From Hoyosella altamirensis (GTDB lineage Bacteria > Actinomycetota > Actinomycetes > Mycobacteriales > Mycobacteriaceae): DNA of 64,000 nt. Made by a program: the position numbers and the translations under genes. Location of the stretch: positions 372,001 through 436,000 of the forward strand of contig NZ_JACHWS010000002.1 of assembly GCF_014191505.1 (NCBI RefSeq). The letters run 5' to 3'. The notes under the pieces were generated by a model, which did not search any database, was not told where the DNA came from, and saw only the letters and a list, made by a program, of their open reading frames with translations. Positions within the stretch are counted from its first letter, which is position 1. Every line of letters begins with the position of its first letter. Positions 55,106 to 64,000 of this stretch are shown here, piece by piece.

Positions 55106-55935
55106 ATCGGCAGTACCACGTCGCTGATGAACGCCTCTCTCACCCAGCTCACAAAAACTTCCCATGCGCCGCTGACCAGCGCGATACCGACGAGGATCAG
55201 CATGATCCCACCGAAGACTTTCACTTCGCGCCCATGCCGGCGCAGCCAGCCCACGCCTCGCAGCGCAGACACCGAGCCGAACGCGAGCACGATAAATGGC
55301 AGGCCAAGACCGAGACAGTAGGCGACAATCAGGACGATGCCACGGGCCGCAGTCGACCCTTCCGTCCCCGCAGCGAGGGAGATCACCCCAGCGAGTGTCG
55401 GTCCCAAGCACGGTGTCCAGCCCAGGCCGAACACGCCTCCCAGCACCGGAGCGCCGGCCAGAGAGCTGAAGTGACGGGGCGAAAAGCGGGCGTCGCGCTG
55501 GAGGAGCGGGATGAATCCGATGAATACGAGACCCATCAGGATTGTCACAACGCCGCCGACCCGCTGCAGAAGTTCGCGGTTGAGGCTCAGCACACTGATC
55601 ATGCCGAAGATCGATGCAGTCGCCAGCACGAAAACGACAGTGAAGCCACTAACGAACAACGCGGCCGCGCCGGCGACTCGCCAACGCGTTCGGTCCCGCA
55701 GTTTCGTGAGCGTGGCAGTTCGCGACGCCTCATGCGGAGTCACTTCTGGAGCGTCAACCCCGACGAGCCCCGCCAGGTACGACAAATAGCCGGGGACTAG
55801 CGGCACCACACACGGCGAAGCAAACGAAACGAGCCCGGCGAGCATGCACACCGCGAGCGCGAGTAGCAGTGGGCCATCGACCGCCGTGTTCTGAAATGTT
55901 TCCCCGAGTGAGGAGGCAAGCACCATCGAGTTCAT
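55102..55935 (-). CDS. ccdA: Cytochrome c biogenesis protein CcdA
   Basis: 277 residues, six to seven helices. Redox cysteines in SFASPCVVPLVPGYLSYLAG (Cys42) and GWTPCLGPTLAG. Passes electrons from cytoplasmic thioredoxin to the ResA-like protein to keep apocytochrome c reduced. Four-base overlaps on both sides. Confidence 0.94.
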   Translation of the reverse strand: MNSMVLASSLGETFQNTAVDGPLLLALAVCMLAGLVSFASPCVVPLVPGYLSYLAGLVGVDAPEVTPHEASRTATLTKLRDRTRWRVAGAAALFVSGFTVVFVLATASIFGMISVLSLNRELLQRVGGVVTILMGLVFIGFIPLLQRDARFSPRHFSSLAGAPVLGGVFGLGWTPCLGPTLAGVISLAAGTEGSTAARGIVLIVAYCLGLGLPFIVLAFGSVSALRGVGWLRRHGREVKVFGGIMLILVGIALVSGAWEVFVSWVREAFISDVVLPI

Positions 55936-56537
55936 TCTTCTTGCGCCACCCGCTCGACTACCGGCTGCAGGTCTTCAACGAGGAGATCGCGCAAGAATAC
56001 GGCGGCAACGCGGTGTTCCCGGTCGAGCACGAAGGTCATGGGCACAACACTCGTCGGGATACCGCGCATCGCGATGAGCGTCCGCATGGATGGGTCATAG
56101 ATCGAAGGGAAGGTCAGACCGAAGTCCGTCACGAAGTCCTGCGCTTTATCAATTTGCGGATCGCGCACGTTTATGCCCAGGAACTGGACGCCAAGCTCCT
56201 TTGTTTCGTCATAGACCTCTTGCAACTCGGGCATCTCGGTCCGGCAGGGAGCGCACCACTGGCCCCAGACATTGAGCACGACAACCTGGCCCGCGAAGTC
56301 TTCAAGTTCTATCGTCTGGTCCGGATCCGCTAGGGAGGGGCCTACGAGCATCCCAATCGTTCCGCGTGACTCGGGAGGATCATAAAGAATCTCCGTCTGG
56401 CCACCTGGTGACACGAAGTTGAACGTACCGCCCTGGACGACGGCGTCAGTACCGGCGGTCGCACAGGCACTGAAGGTAAGAGCAGCGGCCGACGCAACTG
56501 CGACGGCGGCGAGCCTGATCCGCCGCCGTGACCTCAT
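55932..56537 (-). CDS. resA: TlpA/ResA-like thiol-disulfide oxidoreductase, lipoprotein
   Basis: 201 residues. Lipoprotein signal with Cys25 (TFSAC), then a thioredoxin fold with active site WCAPC (Cys95, Cys98) and cis-Pro in GIPTSVVPMTFV. Reduces apocytochrome c outside the membrane. Overlaps gpm-like and ccdA genes by four bases each. Confidence 0.93.
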   Translation of the reverse strand: MRSRRRIRLAAVAVASAAALTFSACATAGTDAVVQGGTFNFVSPGGQTEILYDPPESRGTIGMLVGPSLADPDQTIELEDFAGQVVVLNVWGQWCAPCRTEMPELQEVYDETKELGVQFLGINVRDPQIDKAQDFVTDFGLTFPSIYDPSMRTLIAMRGIPTSVVPMTFVLDREHRVAAVFLRDLLVEDLQPVVERVAQEE

Positions 56538-57205
56538 GCCCCAGTCACCGAAGGATCCGACTTGCCCGCCGGTTCCGAGTACACGATGTCTATCAGTTCG
56601 TCGCCTTCATAGACGAGGGACGTCAGGGACGCGAGCGAGCACTGCCGCTTGCGCGGGTCATGCCACAAGCGCTGACCATGCAGAAATCTGCGCAGCGACC
56701 ACACCGGCAACTGGTGGCTCACGCACACCGCTTCGTGCCCTGCTGCCGCGGCACGGGCGTTGTTGACCGCGGCGAGCATACGATGCGCGATTTGCAGGTA
56801 GGGCTCGCCCCAGGACGGGGTGAAGGGATCCCGCAGCTTCCACCAGTGACGTGGCCGCCGTAGCGCCCCATCACCCACCGAGACGCGAAGACCCTCGAAC
56901 TCGTTCTCAGCTTCGATTAGGTCTTCGTCGGTGTGAATGTTCAGGCCGTGGATGTCGGCGATTGGTGTGGCTGTTTGCTGTGCCCGCAGCAGTGGCGATG
57001 CCACGACGTGAGTGATGTCATGCTCAGCGAGCGACTTCGCGACAGTTCTGGCTTGCGCCTGCCCCGTCTCGGAGAGACGAAATCCAGGCAGCCGCCCGTA
57101 CAGGATCCCGGTCGGGTTATGCACCTCACCGTGGCGCACCAAATGCACGATCGTGCGGGTGGACTCCGCCCGCTGCGGGCCTGACTGCTCGTTGAGGTCC
57201 GTCAC
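56534..57205 (-). CDS. Histidine phosphatase (phosphoglycerate mutase) family protein
   Basis: 223 residues. Phospho-acceptor motif LVRHGEV with His25, second-histidine segment AVCVSHQLPVW. The family contains mutases and many phosphatases; the real substrate is unknown. Between hemL (43 bp) and resA (overlap), an arrangement conserved in mycobacteria. Confidence 0.9.
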   Translation of the reverse strand: MTDLNEQSGPQRAESTRTIVHLVRHGEVHNPTGILYGRLPGFRLSETGQAQARTVAKSLAEHDITHVVASPLLRAQQTATPIADIHGLNIHTDEDLIEAENEFEGLRVSVGDGALRRPRHWWKLRDPFTPSWGEPYLQIAHRMLAAVNNARAAAAGHEAVCVSHQLPVWSLRRFLHGQRLWHDPRKRQCSLASLTSLVYEGDELIDIVYSEPAGKSDPSVTGA

Positions 57206-57248
57206 GTCTCACGCTCCTGGTAAGGATCTTTAATTCGGTCAGGCGGGT

Positions 57249-58583
57249 TCACGCTCTGACTGGCTCTGGTGGTGATGCCTCTGCTGCCGCACGTGCAGCC
57301 GCTGGCATCGCATCCGCGATCACCGCGAACGCCTCGTCGTCGAGGGCTGCCGAGACGAACCACGCCTCGAAAGCACTCGGTGGCGCATACACCCCGCGCT
57401 CAAGCAGTGCGTGGAAGAACGCCGGGTACCGCCATGTCTCGCTGGCCTTGACCTGTGCATAGTTTTGCACGGGCTCGCCAGTGAAGAACACGCTCACCAT
57501 GGTGCCCGCTGATTGCACGCGATGGGAAATCCCGATCGTTCGCAGCGCCTCAGCAAGGAGATCACGCAACGCGGCGTGATTCTTCCGCAGTGCGGCGTAC
57601 ACCTCTGGTGTCGCGTGCCGCAGAGTGGCCAGCCCGGCGGCAACAGCGACGGGGTTACCTGACAGCGTGCCGGCCTGATACACAGACCCCGACGGCGCCA
57701 GATGCTCCATCACGTCGGCGCGCCCGCCGAACGCCGCGGCCGGAAGGCCGCCGCTCATGACCTTTCCAAACGTGTACAGATCCCCTGCAACGCCTTCTAG
57801 GCCGTACCAGCCTGCCGCGCTCACCCGGAAACCCGTCATCACCTCATCCATGATGAGCAGCGCGCCGTTTTCGCTGCACGCACGTTGCAGTCCGGCGTTG
57901 AAGCCGGGGAGTGGTGCGACGGCACCCATGTTTCCCACAGCGGCTTCGGTGATCACTGCTGCAATTTCGCCCGGGTGCGCGGCGAACGCCTGATGCACGG
58001 CCTCCAGGTCGTTGTAAGGCAGCACGATTGTGTCGCCCGCCTGGGCGCCTGTGACTCCTGGAGAGGTCGGCAGCGCGAAGGTGGCGACACCCGAACCGGC
58101 GTGAGCGAGAAGCGAATCAACATGACCGTGGTAACAACCGGCGAACTTTATGATTTTCGCCCTGCCGGTGTAGCCGCGAGCCAGTCGGACCGCACTCATT
58201 GTCGCTTCGGTCCCAGAGTTGACGAGACGGACGCGATCGACGGGAGCGACACGCTGGACGATCTCTTCGGCGAGTTCGACCTCAGCCTCAGTGGGCGCAC
58301 CGAATGACAGACCCTTGACCGCAGCTTCCCGCACGGCTTCAACAACAGCGGGATGCGCGTGCCCCAGAATCATCGGGCCCCACGAACACACCAAGTCGAC
58401 GTAGCGGTTGCCGTCCGCGTCGAAGAGCCAGCACCCCCGGGCCTCACGTATGAAGCGCGGCACCCCTCCCACAGCGCCGAACGCGCGAACTGGTGAGTTG
58501 ACGCCGCCGGGAATTACTGCCGATGCCCTTTCGAACAGCCGGGCGGACTGCTGCATACCTGAATGCTCGTCGGGAGATTTCAC
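57249..58583 (-). CDS. hemL: Glutamate-1-semialdehyde 2,1-aminomutase
   Basis: 444 residues. Class III PLP enzyme: [17 protein letters not shown]-like [33 protein letters not shown], and the PLP lysine in [17 protein letters not shown]. Makes 5-aminolevulinate for haem from glutamyl-tRNA-derived substrate. First gene of the haem/cytochrome c operon. Confidence 0.96.
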   Translation of the reverse strand: MKSPDEHSGMQQSARLFERASAVIPGGVNSPVRAFGAVGGVPRFIREARGCWLFDADGNRYVDLVCSWGPMILGHAHPAVVEAVREAAVKGLSFGAPTEAEVELAEEIVQRVAPVDRVRLVNSGTEATMSAVRLARGYTGRAKIIKFAGCYHGHVDSLLAHAGSGVATFALPTSPGVTGAQAGDTIVLPYNDLEAVHQAFAAHPGEIAAVITEAAVGNMGAVAPLPGFNAGLQRACSENGALLIMDEVMTGFRVSAAGWYGLEGVAGDLYTFGKVMSGGLPAAAFGGRADVMEHLAPSGSVYQAGTLSGNPVAVAAGLATLRHATPEVYAALRKNHAALRDLLAEALRTIGISHRVQSAGTMVSVFFTGEPVQNYAQVKASETWRYPAFFHALLERGVYAPPSAFEAWFVSAALDDEAFAVIADAMPAAARAAAEASPPEPVRA

Positions 58584-58640
58584 GGCTTCCAGTGTTCCAG
58601 CCCGCCGCGAATCCGTCGACGACGGGGTGTAGTAAGCGTT

Positions 58641-58883
58641 CTAACGTTCGTCTTCCTCATCCATCCGCAGGATTGCCTGTTTTTCGATGAACTCGATTTC
58701 ATCGATCTCCCCCGCGGCGAAGCGGCGACGTAATTCCTCCTCCGCTGGGCTGCGCTGCTTGAGCTGTGGGGGCGGCGGAGGCAGCTCCTGACGGGGCGGG
58801 GCGGCTTCCAGAACTCTAGCGATGATCACCAGGATCATCACTAGGGCGGCCACAGCCACGATGCCCAGCAGCAACGTCAACAT
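58641..58883 (-). CDS. SHOCT-domain small membrane protein
   Basis: 80 residues from ATG 58883; upstream starts are rejected. One N-terminal helix (about 1-25), a proline run (ELPPPPPQ), and a C-terminal SHOCT motif (AEEELRRRFAAGEIDEIEF). Function unknown; SHOCT domains are thought to mediate protein contacts. Divergent from the acyl-CoA oxidase gene. Confidence 0.75.
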   Translation of the reverse strand: MLTLLLGIVAVAALVMILVIIARVLEAAPPRQELPPPPPQLKQRSPAEEELRRRFAAGEIDEIEFIEKQAILRMDEEDER

Positions 58884-58947
58884 GCCTCCATGATGGCCCC
58901 CAGCGAACGACCTGCCAACATCATCCATGACAGCTATCGTCGGACTC

Positions 58948-60876
58948 ATGACGAAGACGACCGGGGAATATCTGCGCGACGCACTCGACGGGCCGTGGAA
59001 GGACATGCGCAATCAGTGCCGTGAATACCTGGCTTCGGACACGTTCACGACTGATCCGGCGCTGGACATGAAGGCTGCGAGAGCGCGCGCTCTAGAACAA
59101 ATGCAGGCACTCGTCGACACTGGTTACCCTGACCACGGGTTCCGGCGGGAGAACGGTGGAACGGGTGACGCCGGCGCCGCTGTGGCCGGATTCGAGATGC
59201 TCGCGCAGGCCGACCTCTCGCTGACCGTCAAAGCTGGCGTCCAGTGGGGTCTTTTCGGTGGCGCCATCGAGAATCTCGGTACTGAACGCCACCACGAGAA
59301 GTACATCCGGCCGCTGATGAAACTCGATCTGCTTGGGTGTTACGCGATGACGGAGTCAGGTCACGGCAGTGACGTGCAGCATCTCGAGACCACCGCCACT
59401 TATGACGCGGAGACTCAGGAATTCATCATCCACTCGCCTACCCCCTCAGCGCGGAAGGACTACATCGGCGGCGCCGCTGAACACGCAACAGTAGCTGCGG
59501 TATTCGCACAGCTGATCACTGAGGGCGAGTCACACGGAGTGCACTGCTTTGTGGTGCCGATCCGTGACGGAAACGGCGGTGACCTCGCTGGCGTCACCAC
59601 ATCGGACTGTGGCGCGAAGGGCGGGCTCCCCGGCGTCGACAACGGCCGCATCATCTTCGATAACGTCCGTATCCCCCGGGAGAACCTGCTCAACCGGTAT
59701 GCGGACGTGGACGAGGACGGTACCTACCGTTCGGAAATCGAGAACGACAGTCGCCGCTTCTTCACCACGCTCGGCACGTTAGTCCGCGGTCGCGTCAGTG
59801 TCGGGGGCGGTGCGGCCGCAGCAGCGCGGCTCGCTTTGACAATTGCGACCCGCTACGCGCTGAAGCGGCGTCAGTTCCGGCCTGCGCCGGGCGAACCGGA
59901 GACGGTGCTGCTTGACTACCGCATGCACCAGCGGCGCCTCCTGCCGCTCATCGCTAAGTCGTACGCTTACGCCTTCGCACAGAACGATCTGACGCGCAAG
60001 ATGCATCTGATCCAGACTGGGCAAAACAAGGATCCTCAGGGTCAGCGCGCACTGGAAAAGCGCGCTGCGGGCCTCAAAGCGGCGCAAACCTGGCACGCGA
60101 CGCGCACTATCCAGGAGTGCCGCGAAGCGTGTGGCGGTGCGGGTTACCTCGCCGAGAACAGGCTCACCACACTCAAGGCTGATACCGATGTTTTCACCTC
60201 ATTCGAAGGCGACAACGTCGTTCTCACGCAGCTGGTCGCGAAGGAACTGCTCACCGCGTACTCCGATGAGGTACGCGACTATGACGCGCTCGACTGGGTC
60301 AAATTCGCGGCGACGATGGCGCGCGACGTTGTACGCGAGAAGTCCGGGGTACGGCAACTGATCCAGACCCTGTCCGATCGCAGCAACGAAACAGTCGAGG
60401 AAGGGGACCTCTCGAAACGTGCTGTGCAGCTTCAGCTTCTCGCGGACCGGGAAGACTACCTGGTTCGCACGGCGGCGCAGCGCCTCCGGAATGGGACAAA
60501 GGAACTCGGCACACCATTCAAAGCCTTCAACAATGCGCAGGAGCACATCCTGTCAGCAGGTTCTGCGCACATTGATCGTCTCGTACTCGAGTCGTTCATC
60601 GAAGGACTGGACTTAATTCACGACGACGAGGCGCGCGCCATCGCAGAACTCGTCTGCGATCTGTTCGTCTTCACGACCCTCGAACAGCACCGGGACTGGT
60701 ACATCATGCACCGGTTCCTCTCGGTGGAGCGCGCCAAAGCGGTCCGTCGCGGAGTCAACGAACTTGTCGAAAAGCTCCGGCCTCATGCGCGAACACTCGT
60801 CGATGCGTTTGGCATCCCCGACGCTATGCTGCGTGCCGAGATGCTGGATGACGCGAGCGTGTACGTACGCGAATAG
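58948..60876 (+). CDS. Acyl-CoA oxidase/dehydrogenase family flavoprotein
   Basis: 642 residues from ATG 58948. Longer than ordinary acyl-CoA dehydrogenases (about 380) and with acyl-CoA oxidase-type motifs: CYAMTESGHGSDVQHLETTA, FIIHSPT, and SFEGDNVVLTQLVAKELL in place of the usual C-terminal catalytic region. A long C-terminal helical domain follows (about 460-642). Predicted to make trans-2-enoyl-CoA from fatty or sterol-derived acyl-CoA; whether O2 is the acceptor is not clear. Confidence 0.88.
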   Translation: MTKTTGEYLRDALDGPWKDMRNQCREYLASDTFTTDPALDMKAARARALEQMQALVDTGYPDHGFRRENGGTGDAGAAVAGFEMLAQADLSLTVKAGVQWGLFGGAIENLGTERHHEKYIRPLMKLDLLGCYAMTESGHGSDVQHLETTATYDAETQEFIIHSPTPSARKDYIGGAAEHATVAAVFAQLITEGESHGVHCFVVPIRDGNGGDLAGVTTSDCGAKGGLPGVDNGRIIFDNVRIPRENLLNRYADVDEDGTYRSEIENDSRRFFTTLGTLVRGRVSVGGGAAAAARLALTIATRYALKRRQFRPAPGEPETVLLDYRMHQRRLLPLIAKSYAYAFAQNDLTRKMHLIQTGQNKDPQGQRALEKRAAGLKAAQTWHATRTIQECREACGGAGYLAENRLTTLKADTDVFTSFEGDNVVLTQLVAKELLTAYSDEVRDYDALDWVKFAATMARDVVREKSGVRQLIQTLSDRSNETVEEGDLSKRAVQLQLLADREDYLVRTAAQRLRNGTKELGTPFKAFNNAQEHILSAGSAHIDRLVLESFIEGLDLIHDDEARAIAELVCDLFVFTTLEQHRDWYIMHRFLSVERAKAVRRGVNELVEKLRPHARTLVDAFGIPDAMLRAEMLDDASVYVRE

Positions 60877-60884
60877 ACCCAGAG

Positions 60885-60907
60885 TGCACCGTGGTGCCGC
60901 CGGTGCA
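60885..60907. terminator. Small inverted repeat between convergent genes
   Basis: Perfect 7-bp arms TGCACCG and CGGTGCA, nine-base loop, in the 42 bp between the acyl-CoA oxidase and rlmB stops. Candidate bidirectional terminator; no T-run. Confidence 0.4.
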
Positions 60908-60918
60908 GAAGCCCACGC

Positions 60919-61890
60919 TTACTGCGACCGGCGGCGCTGCCGTGCAATGTCCGCGAGGACCACACCCGCAGCGACTGACGCATTGAGTGATTCCACATCA
61001 CCAGCCATGGGCACGCTCACGATGACGTCGCACGTTTCCTTGACAAGCCGGGAGAGCCCCTTGCCTTCGGAGCCTACGACCAGCACAAGCGGCATGTCGG
61101 TGCTCGTGAACTCATCTAGGGGTACCGCTCCCTCGGAGTCGAGCCCAGCGATGAAGTACCCACTTTCGGCGAATGCTTTCAGGGCGCGTGTCAGGTTCGT
61201 TGCCCGCGCGACCGGCACACGAGCCGCAGCACCCGCGCTCGTCCGCCATGCGACCGCAGTGACGCTTGCCGATCGGCGTTCAGGAATCAGGACACCGTTC
61301 CCGCCGAATGCAGCGGTTGAGCGAATCACCGCGCCCAAGTTCCGTGGGTCTGTGATGTTGTCGAGCGCCACCACCAGACCGGGCTGATCGCTGCTGCGGC
61401 TGGCGTCGACCAGTTCCTCAGGATGCGCATACTGATACGGCGGTACCTGGAGCGCAACGCCCTGATGCAGGCCGTTGGTCGTCATCTTGTCGAGGTCACC
61501 TCGCGGCACCTCGAGGATGGAGATTCCGCGCTCGCCCGCGTAGTGGACGGCCTCCGTGACCCGCTCGTCAGGCTCGTTGCCAACAGCGAGGAACAAGGCC
61601 GTGGCAGGCACGCCGGCACGCAGGCACTCCACCACTGGGTTCCGTCCGAGCACGAGCTCAGGACCCTCAGCCGCACGCTTGCGCGCCGCCTGGGTCTGTG
61701 ACTTGCTTTGCTTCAGCCGCGCCGCTGCCGCCGCACGCCGGGCTGCCGGGTGGCCGACGCGCATCTCGGCGGGCGGGGTGGCGCCCCGACCGGACAGCCC
61801 GCGTTTCCGCTTGCCGCCTGAACCTTTGGTCGCGCCCTTCTTCGACCCTGCTTTGCGCACTGCGCCTTGCCGGCGTGAATTACCCGCCAT
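60919..61890 (-). CDS. rlmB: 23S rRNA 2'-O-ribose methyltransferase RlmB (SpoU family)
   Basis: 323 residues. A basic, low-complexity N-terminus (about 1-75), substrate-binding domain ([16 protein letters not shown]), then the SPOUT domain with motifs [31 protein letters not shown] and [17 protein letters not shown]. Methylates the ribose of a 23S rRNA guanosine (G2251 in E. coli numbering). 24 bp after cysS. Confidence 0.94.
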   Translation of the reverse strand: MAGNSRRQGAVRKAGSKKGATKGSGGKRKRGLSGRGATPPAEMRVGHPAARRAAAAARLKQSKSQTQAARKRAAEGPELVLGRNPVVECLRAGVPATALFLAVGNEPDERVTEAVHYAGERGISILEVPRGDLDKMTTNGLHQGVALQVPPYQYAHPEELVDASRSSDQPGLVVALDNITDPRNLGAVIRSTAAFGGNGVLIPERRSASVTAVAWRTSAGAAARVPVARATNLTRALKAFAESGYFIAGLDSEGAVPLDEFTSTDMPLVLVVGSEGKGLSRLVKETCDVIVSVPMAGDVESLNASVAAGVVLADIARQRRRSQ

Positions 61891-61914
61891 GATGTCCCCG
61901 TTTCTCGCTGACCG

Positions 61915-63321
61915 TCAGCGGTCAGTCTTCAATGCCCATTCTGGCCCTGCTGGAGTGTCCGTGATTTCAATACCGACGGCGAATAGCCGGTCCCTGATGT
62001 CGTCGGCCAATGCCCAGTCTTTATCGACGCGAGCTTGCTGTCTGCGCTCGAGTTCCGCCCTCACTAGTACGTCGAGGGCAGCGAGCGCCGCTCCGTCGCC
62101 AGCGTCACCGATCTCGTGCCAGTGTTCATCGAGTGGGTCGACGCCGAGGATGCCTAGCATCCCCCGCGCCTGGCTCGCGAGCACACGCGCCTTCTCGCCA
62201 TCACCGGATTCGAGTGCGGTGTTGGCGTTGCCTATCGTGTGGTGGATTTCGGCCAACGCCGCGGGCACTCCCAGATCGTCGTTAAGCGCGGCTTCGAATG
62301 CGTCCGTCCAAGGGCCCACTGAAACCGCACCAGCCCGCCGCTCTACCCGGCTGAAGAATGCCTCAATTCGCCGGTACGCTGCGGCCGCTTCCTGCAGCGC
62401 GTGCTCGGAATACTCGAGCATCGACCGGTAATGCGCGCTTCCAAGGTAGTAGCGAAGCTCCTGCGGCCGGACCCGCTCCAGCACCGCTGGGATAGACAAA
62501 GTATTGCCCAGCGACTTTGACATTTTTTCCCCGCCGAGGGTGACCCACCCATTGTGCAGCCAGTGCTGCGCGAAGCGATCTCCCGCTGCCCGGCTCTGTG
62601 CGATCTCATTCTCGTGGTGCGGGAAGACCAAGTCGAGGCCTCCGCAGTGAATATCGAATTCTGGCCCCAGATAGGCAGATGCCATGGCCGAACATTCCAG
62701 ATGCCAGCCGGGGCGGCCCGGTCCCCATGGGGTCGGCCACGATGGTTCGCCCGGCTTCGCCGCCTTCCACAACGTGAAGTCACGTGGATCCTGCTTATGG
62801 AGTCCCGCGCCTTCACCTTGGTGGACGTCATCGAGCCTGTGGCCCGATAGCGCTCCGTACTCAGCGAAGCTACGCACGTCGAAGTACACGTCACCGCCAG
62901 CGGCGTAGGCATGACCACGCTCGATGAGACGCTCGATCATCTCGATCATCTGGGTGATGTGTCCCGTGGCGCGCGGCGCGACGGACGGCGGCAACACCCC
63001 GAGCTGGTCGTACGCCCTCTCGAAGGCACGCTCGTAAGTCGTCGCCCATTCCCACCAGGGACGGCCGGCCTCGGCCGCCTTGGTAAGTATTTTGTCGTCG
63101 ATATCGGTGACATTGCGCACGAATGTCACGTCGTATCCCTGCGCGCTGAGCCAGCGCCGCAGCACATCAAAGGCAACTCCGCTGCGCACATGACCGATGT
63201 GTGGTTCACCCTGCACCGTGGCACCGCACAGGTACACCGACACCTTCCCCGGAGTGAGGGGCGTGAAGTCGCGCAGGGTCCGCGACTCGGTGTCGAAAAG
63301 GCGCAAGGTCGGCGAGGTCAC
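61915..63321 (-). CDS. cysS: Cysteinyl-tRNA synthetase
   Basis: 468 residues. Class I signature HIGH (41-44), KMSKS in [12 protein letters not shown], and zinc ligands in [13 protein letters not shown] and HHENE. Upstream of rlmB and downstream of ispF, the usual actinobacterial ispDF-cysS-rlmB order. Confidence 0.97.
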   Translation of the reverse strand: MTSPTLRLFDTESRTLRDFTPLTPGKVSVYLCGATVQGEPHIGHVRSGVAFDVLRRWLSAQGYDVTFVRNVTDIDDKILTKAAEAGRPWWEWATTYERAFERAYDQLGVLPPSVAPRATGHITQMIEMIERLIERGHAYAAGGDVYFDVRSFAEYGALSGHRLDDVHQGEGAGLHKQDPRDFTLWKAAKPGEPSWPTPWGPGRPGWHLECSAMASAYLGPEFDIHCGGLDLVFPHHENEIAQSRAAGDRFAQHWLHNGWVTLGGEKMSKSLGNTLSIPAVLERVRPQELRYYLGSAHYRSMLEYSEHALQEAAAAYRRIEAFFSRVERRAGAVSVGPWTDAFEAALNDDLGVPAALAEIHHTIGNANTALESGDGEKARVLASQARGMLGILGVDPLDEHWHEIGDAGDGAALAALDVLVRAELERRQQARVDKDWALADDIRDRLFAVGIEITDTPAGPEWALKTDR

Positions 63322-63376
63322 GGCGGAATCCTACTTGGTGTAGTGACGCACATCCGAATCTGACAGGCGGCGCGAG

Positions 63377-63847
63377 CTATGCTTCGGTCTCCACCAGTGC
63401 GGTCGCAACGGCGGCCATGCCTTCCCCGCGCCCCGTGAGACCCAGACCGTCGGTCGTCGTCGCCGAGACCGAAACCGGTGCACCCAAGATGCCGGATAGG
63501 ACCCTTTCTGCTTCGGCACGGCGTGGACCGACCCGCGGGCGGTTACCAATGATCTGCACTGCAGCGTTACCCACCGTCATACCGGCGACACCCACGAGCC
63601 GACGCACTTCGGTGAGAAGTTGCGCACCGCTCGCGCCCGACCATTCCGGGCGGCCCGTGCCGAAAACTGATCCAAGGTCACCCAGGCCAGCGGCCGAAAG
63701 CACGGCGTCGCACAAAGCGTGCGCGGCTACATCGCCATCTGAATGACCAGCACAACCGGACTCACCCTCGAACAACAGACCGGCCACCCAGCACGGTCTC
63801 CCTGGCTCGATGGGATGGACGTCAGTTCCGATTCCCACACGCATCAT
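63377..63847 (-). CDS. ispF: 2-C-methyl-D-erythritol 2,4-cyclodiphosphate synthase
   Basis: 156 residues. Metal ligands in GIGTDVHPI (Asp9, His11) and [15 protein letters not shown]. Makes cMEPP in the MEP isoprenoid pathway, which feeds the prenyl chains of menaquinone. ispD, its usual upstream partner, is not adjacent within the window. Confidence 0.96.
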   Translation of the reverse strand: MMRVGIGTDVHPIEPGRPCWVAGLLFEGESGCAGHSDGDVAAHALCDAVLSAAGLGDLGSVFGTGRPEWSGASGAQLLTEVRRLVGVAGMTVGNAAVQIIGNRPRVGPRRAEAERVLSGILGAPVSVSATTTDGLGLTGRGEGMAAVATALVETEA

Positions 63848-63937
63848 CGGCCTACCCTAGCGTGGCACGGATGCTCTGGCGTGCTCACCTGAATGCACGC
63901 CCCCAGGGGCTTCGCGCTTGCCGCCTGGAACAGAAAC

Positions 63938-63973
63938 GGGCGCCCCACCAAGGAATAGCCTTGGGGAGCGCCC
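63938..63973. terminator. Hairpin upstream of ispF
   Basis: Stem GGGCGC/GCGCCC with an inner CCAAGG/CCTTGG stem separated by a small internal loop. On the minus strand it is followed by CGTTTCTGTT. It lies 90 bp upstream of ispF, which suggests that ispF starts a new transcript and that a gene outside the window ends here. Confidence 0.6.
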
Positions 63974-64000
63974 TGGAAAACTTGTCAGTTCAGACAGGTC

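Overview
The window looks like a chromosomal segment of a mycolata-type actinomycete (order Mycobacteriales; I cannot fix the genus). The reasons are high-GC coding sequence, GTG/TTG starts, YrbE-MceA-F operons, HadAB dehydratases, MgtA mannosyltransferase, BldC and a menaquinone (not ubiquinone) pathway. From about 17.3 kb onward the gene order follows, inverted, what I recall of the Mycobacterium tuberculosis Rv0524-Rv0655 region (hemL ... ccsB ... menA/menE/menB ... menD ... htpX ... hadAB ... secE-nusG-rplKA ... rplJL ... mkl). No transposase, integrase, phage module or CRISPR array is visible.

1-17.3 kb: two mce lipid-import operons in tandem on the minus strand. Operon B (17,322 to 7,089) is complete: mceG, yrbEA, yrbEB, mceA-F and a mce-associated gene. 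Operon A (6,749 to below 1) has mceG, yrbEA, yrbEB, mceA, mceB, mceC and the start of mceD, and runs off the left edge. Each operon begins with its own copy of the ATPase gene mceG (mkl). The two copies form a 1,021-bp direct repeat with only about 14 mismatches by eye, so operon B sits between long direct repeats. This is the most unusual feature of the window.

17.8-26 kb: ribosomal and secretion core (tRNA-Trp, secE, nusG, rplK, rplA, rplJ, rplL), interrupted by an oppositely oriented alpha/beta hydrolase. Upstream lie a Na+/Ca2+ exchanger, hadB-hadA, rpmG and tRNAs Met, Thr and Tyr. Several strong hairpins lie here, including a terminator-like element in the rplJ leader.

26-45 kb: yajQ, htpX, a polyprenyl diphosphate synthase, a TetR regulator and an alpha-methylacyl-CoA racemase, then the menaquinone genes menG, menD, menC, menB, menE and menA. 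Interspersed are mgtA, DUF3592, a flavin reductase-like gene, fprB, a secreted glycine-rich protein, a VOC protein and two uncharacterised genes.

45-53 kb: holin-like protein, FtsX-type ABC exporter, cysK2-like S-sulfocysteine synthase, DUF4229, bldC, a small membrane protein and a ParA/MinD-like ATPase.

52.5-64 kb: hemL, phosphoglycerate mutase family gene, resA-ccdA-resB-ccsB (system II cytochrome c maturation, tightly overlapping), a SHOCT-domain protein, an acyl-CoA oxidase-type dehydrogenase, rlmB, cysS and ispF. Haem synthesis, cytochrome c assembly and menaquinone synthesis together make much of the region a respiratory-chain neighbourhood.
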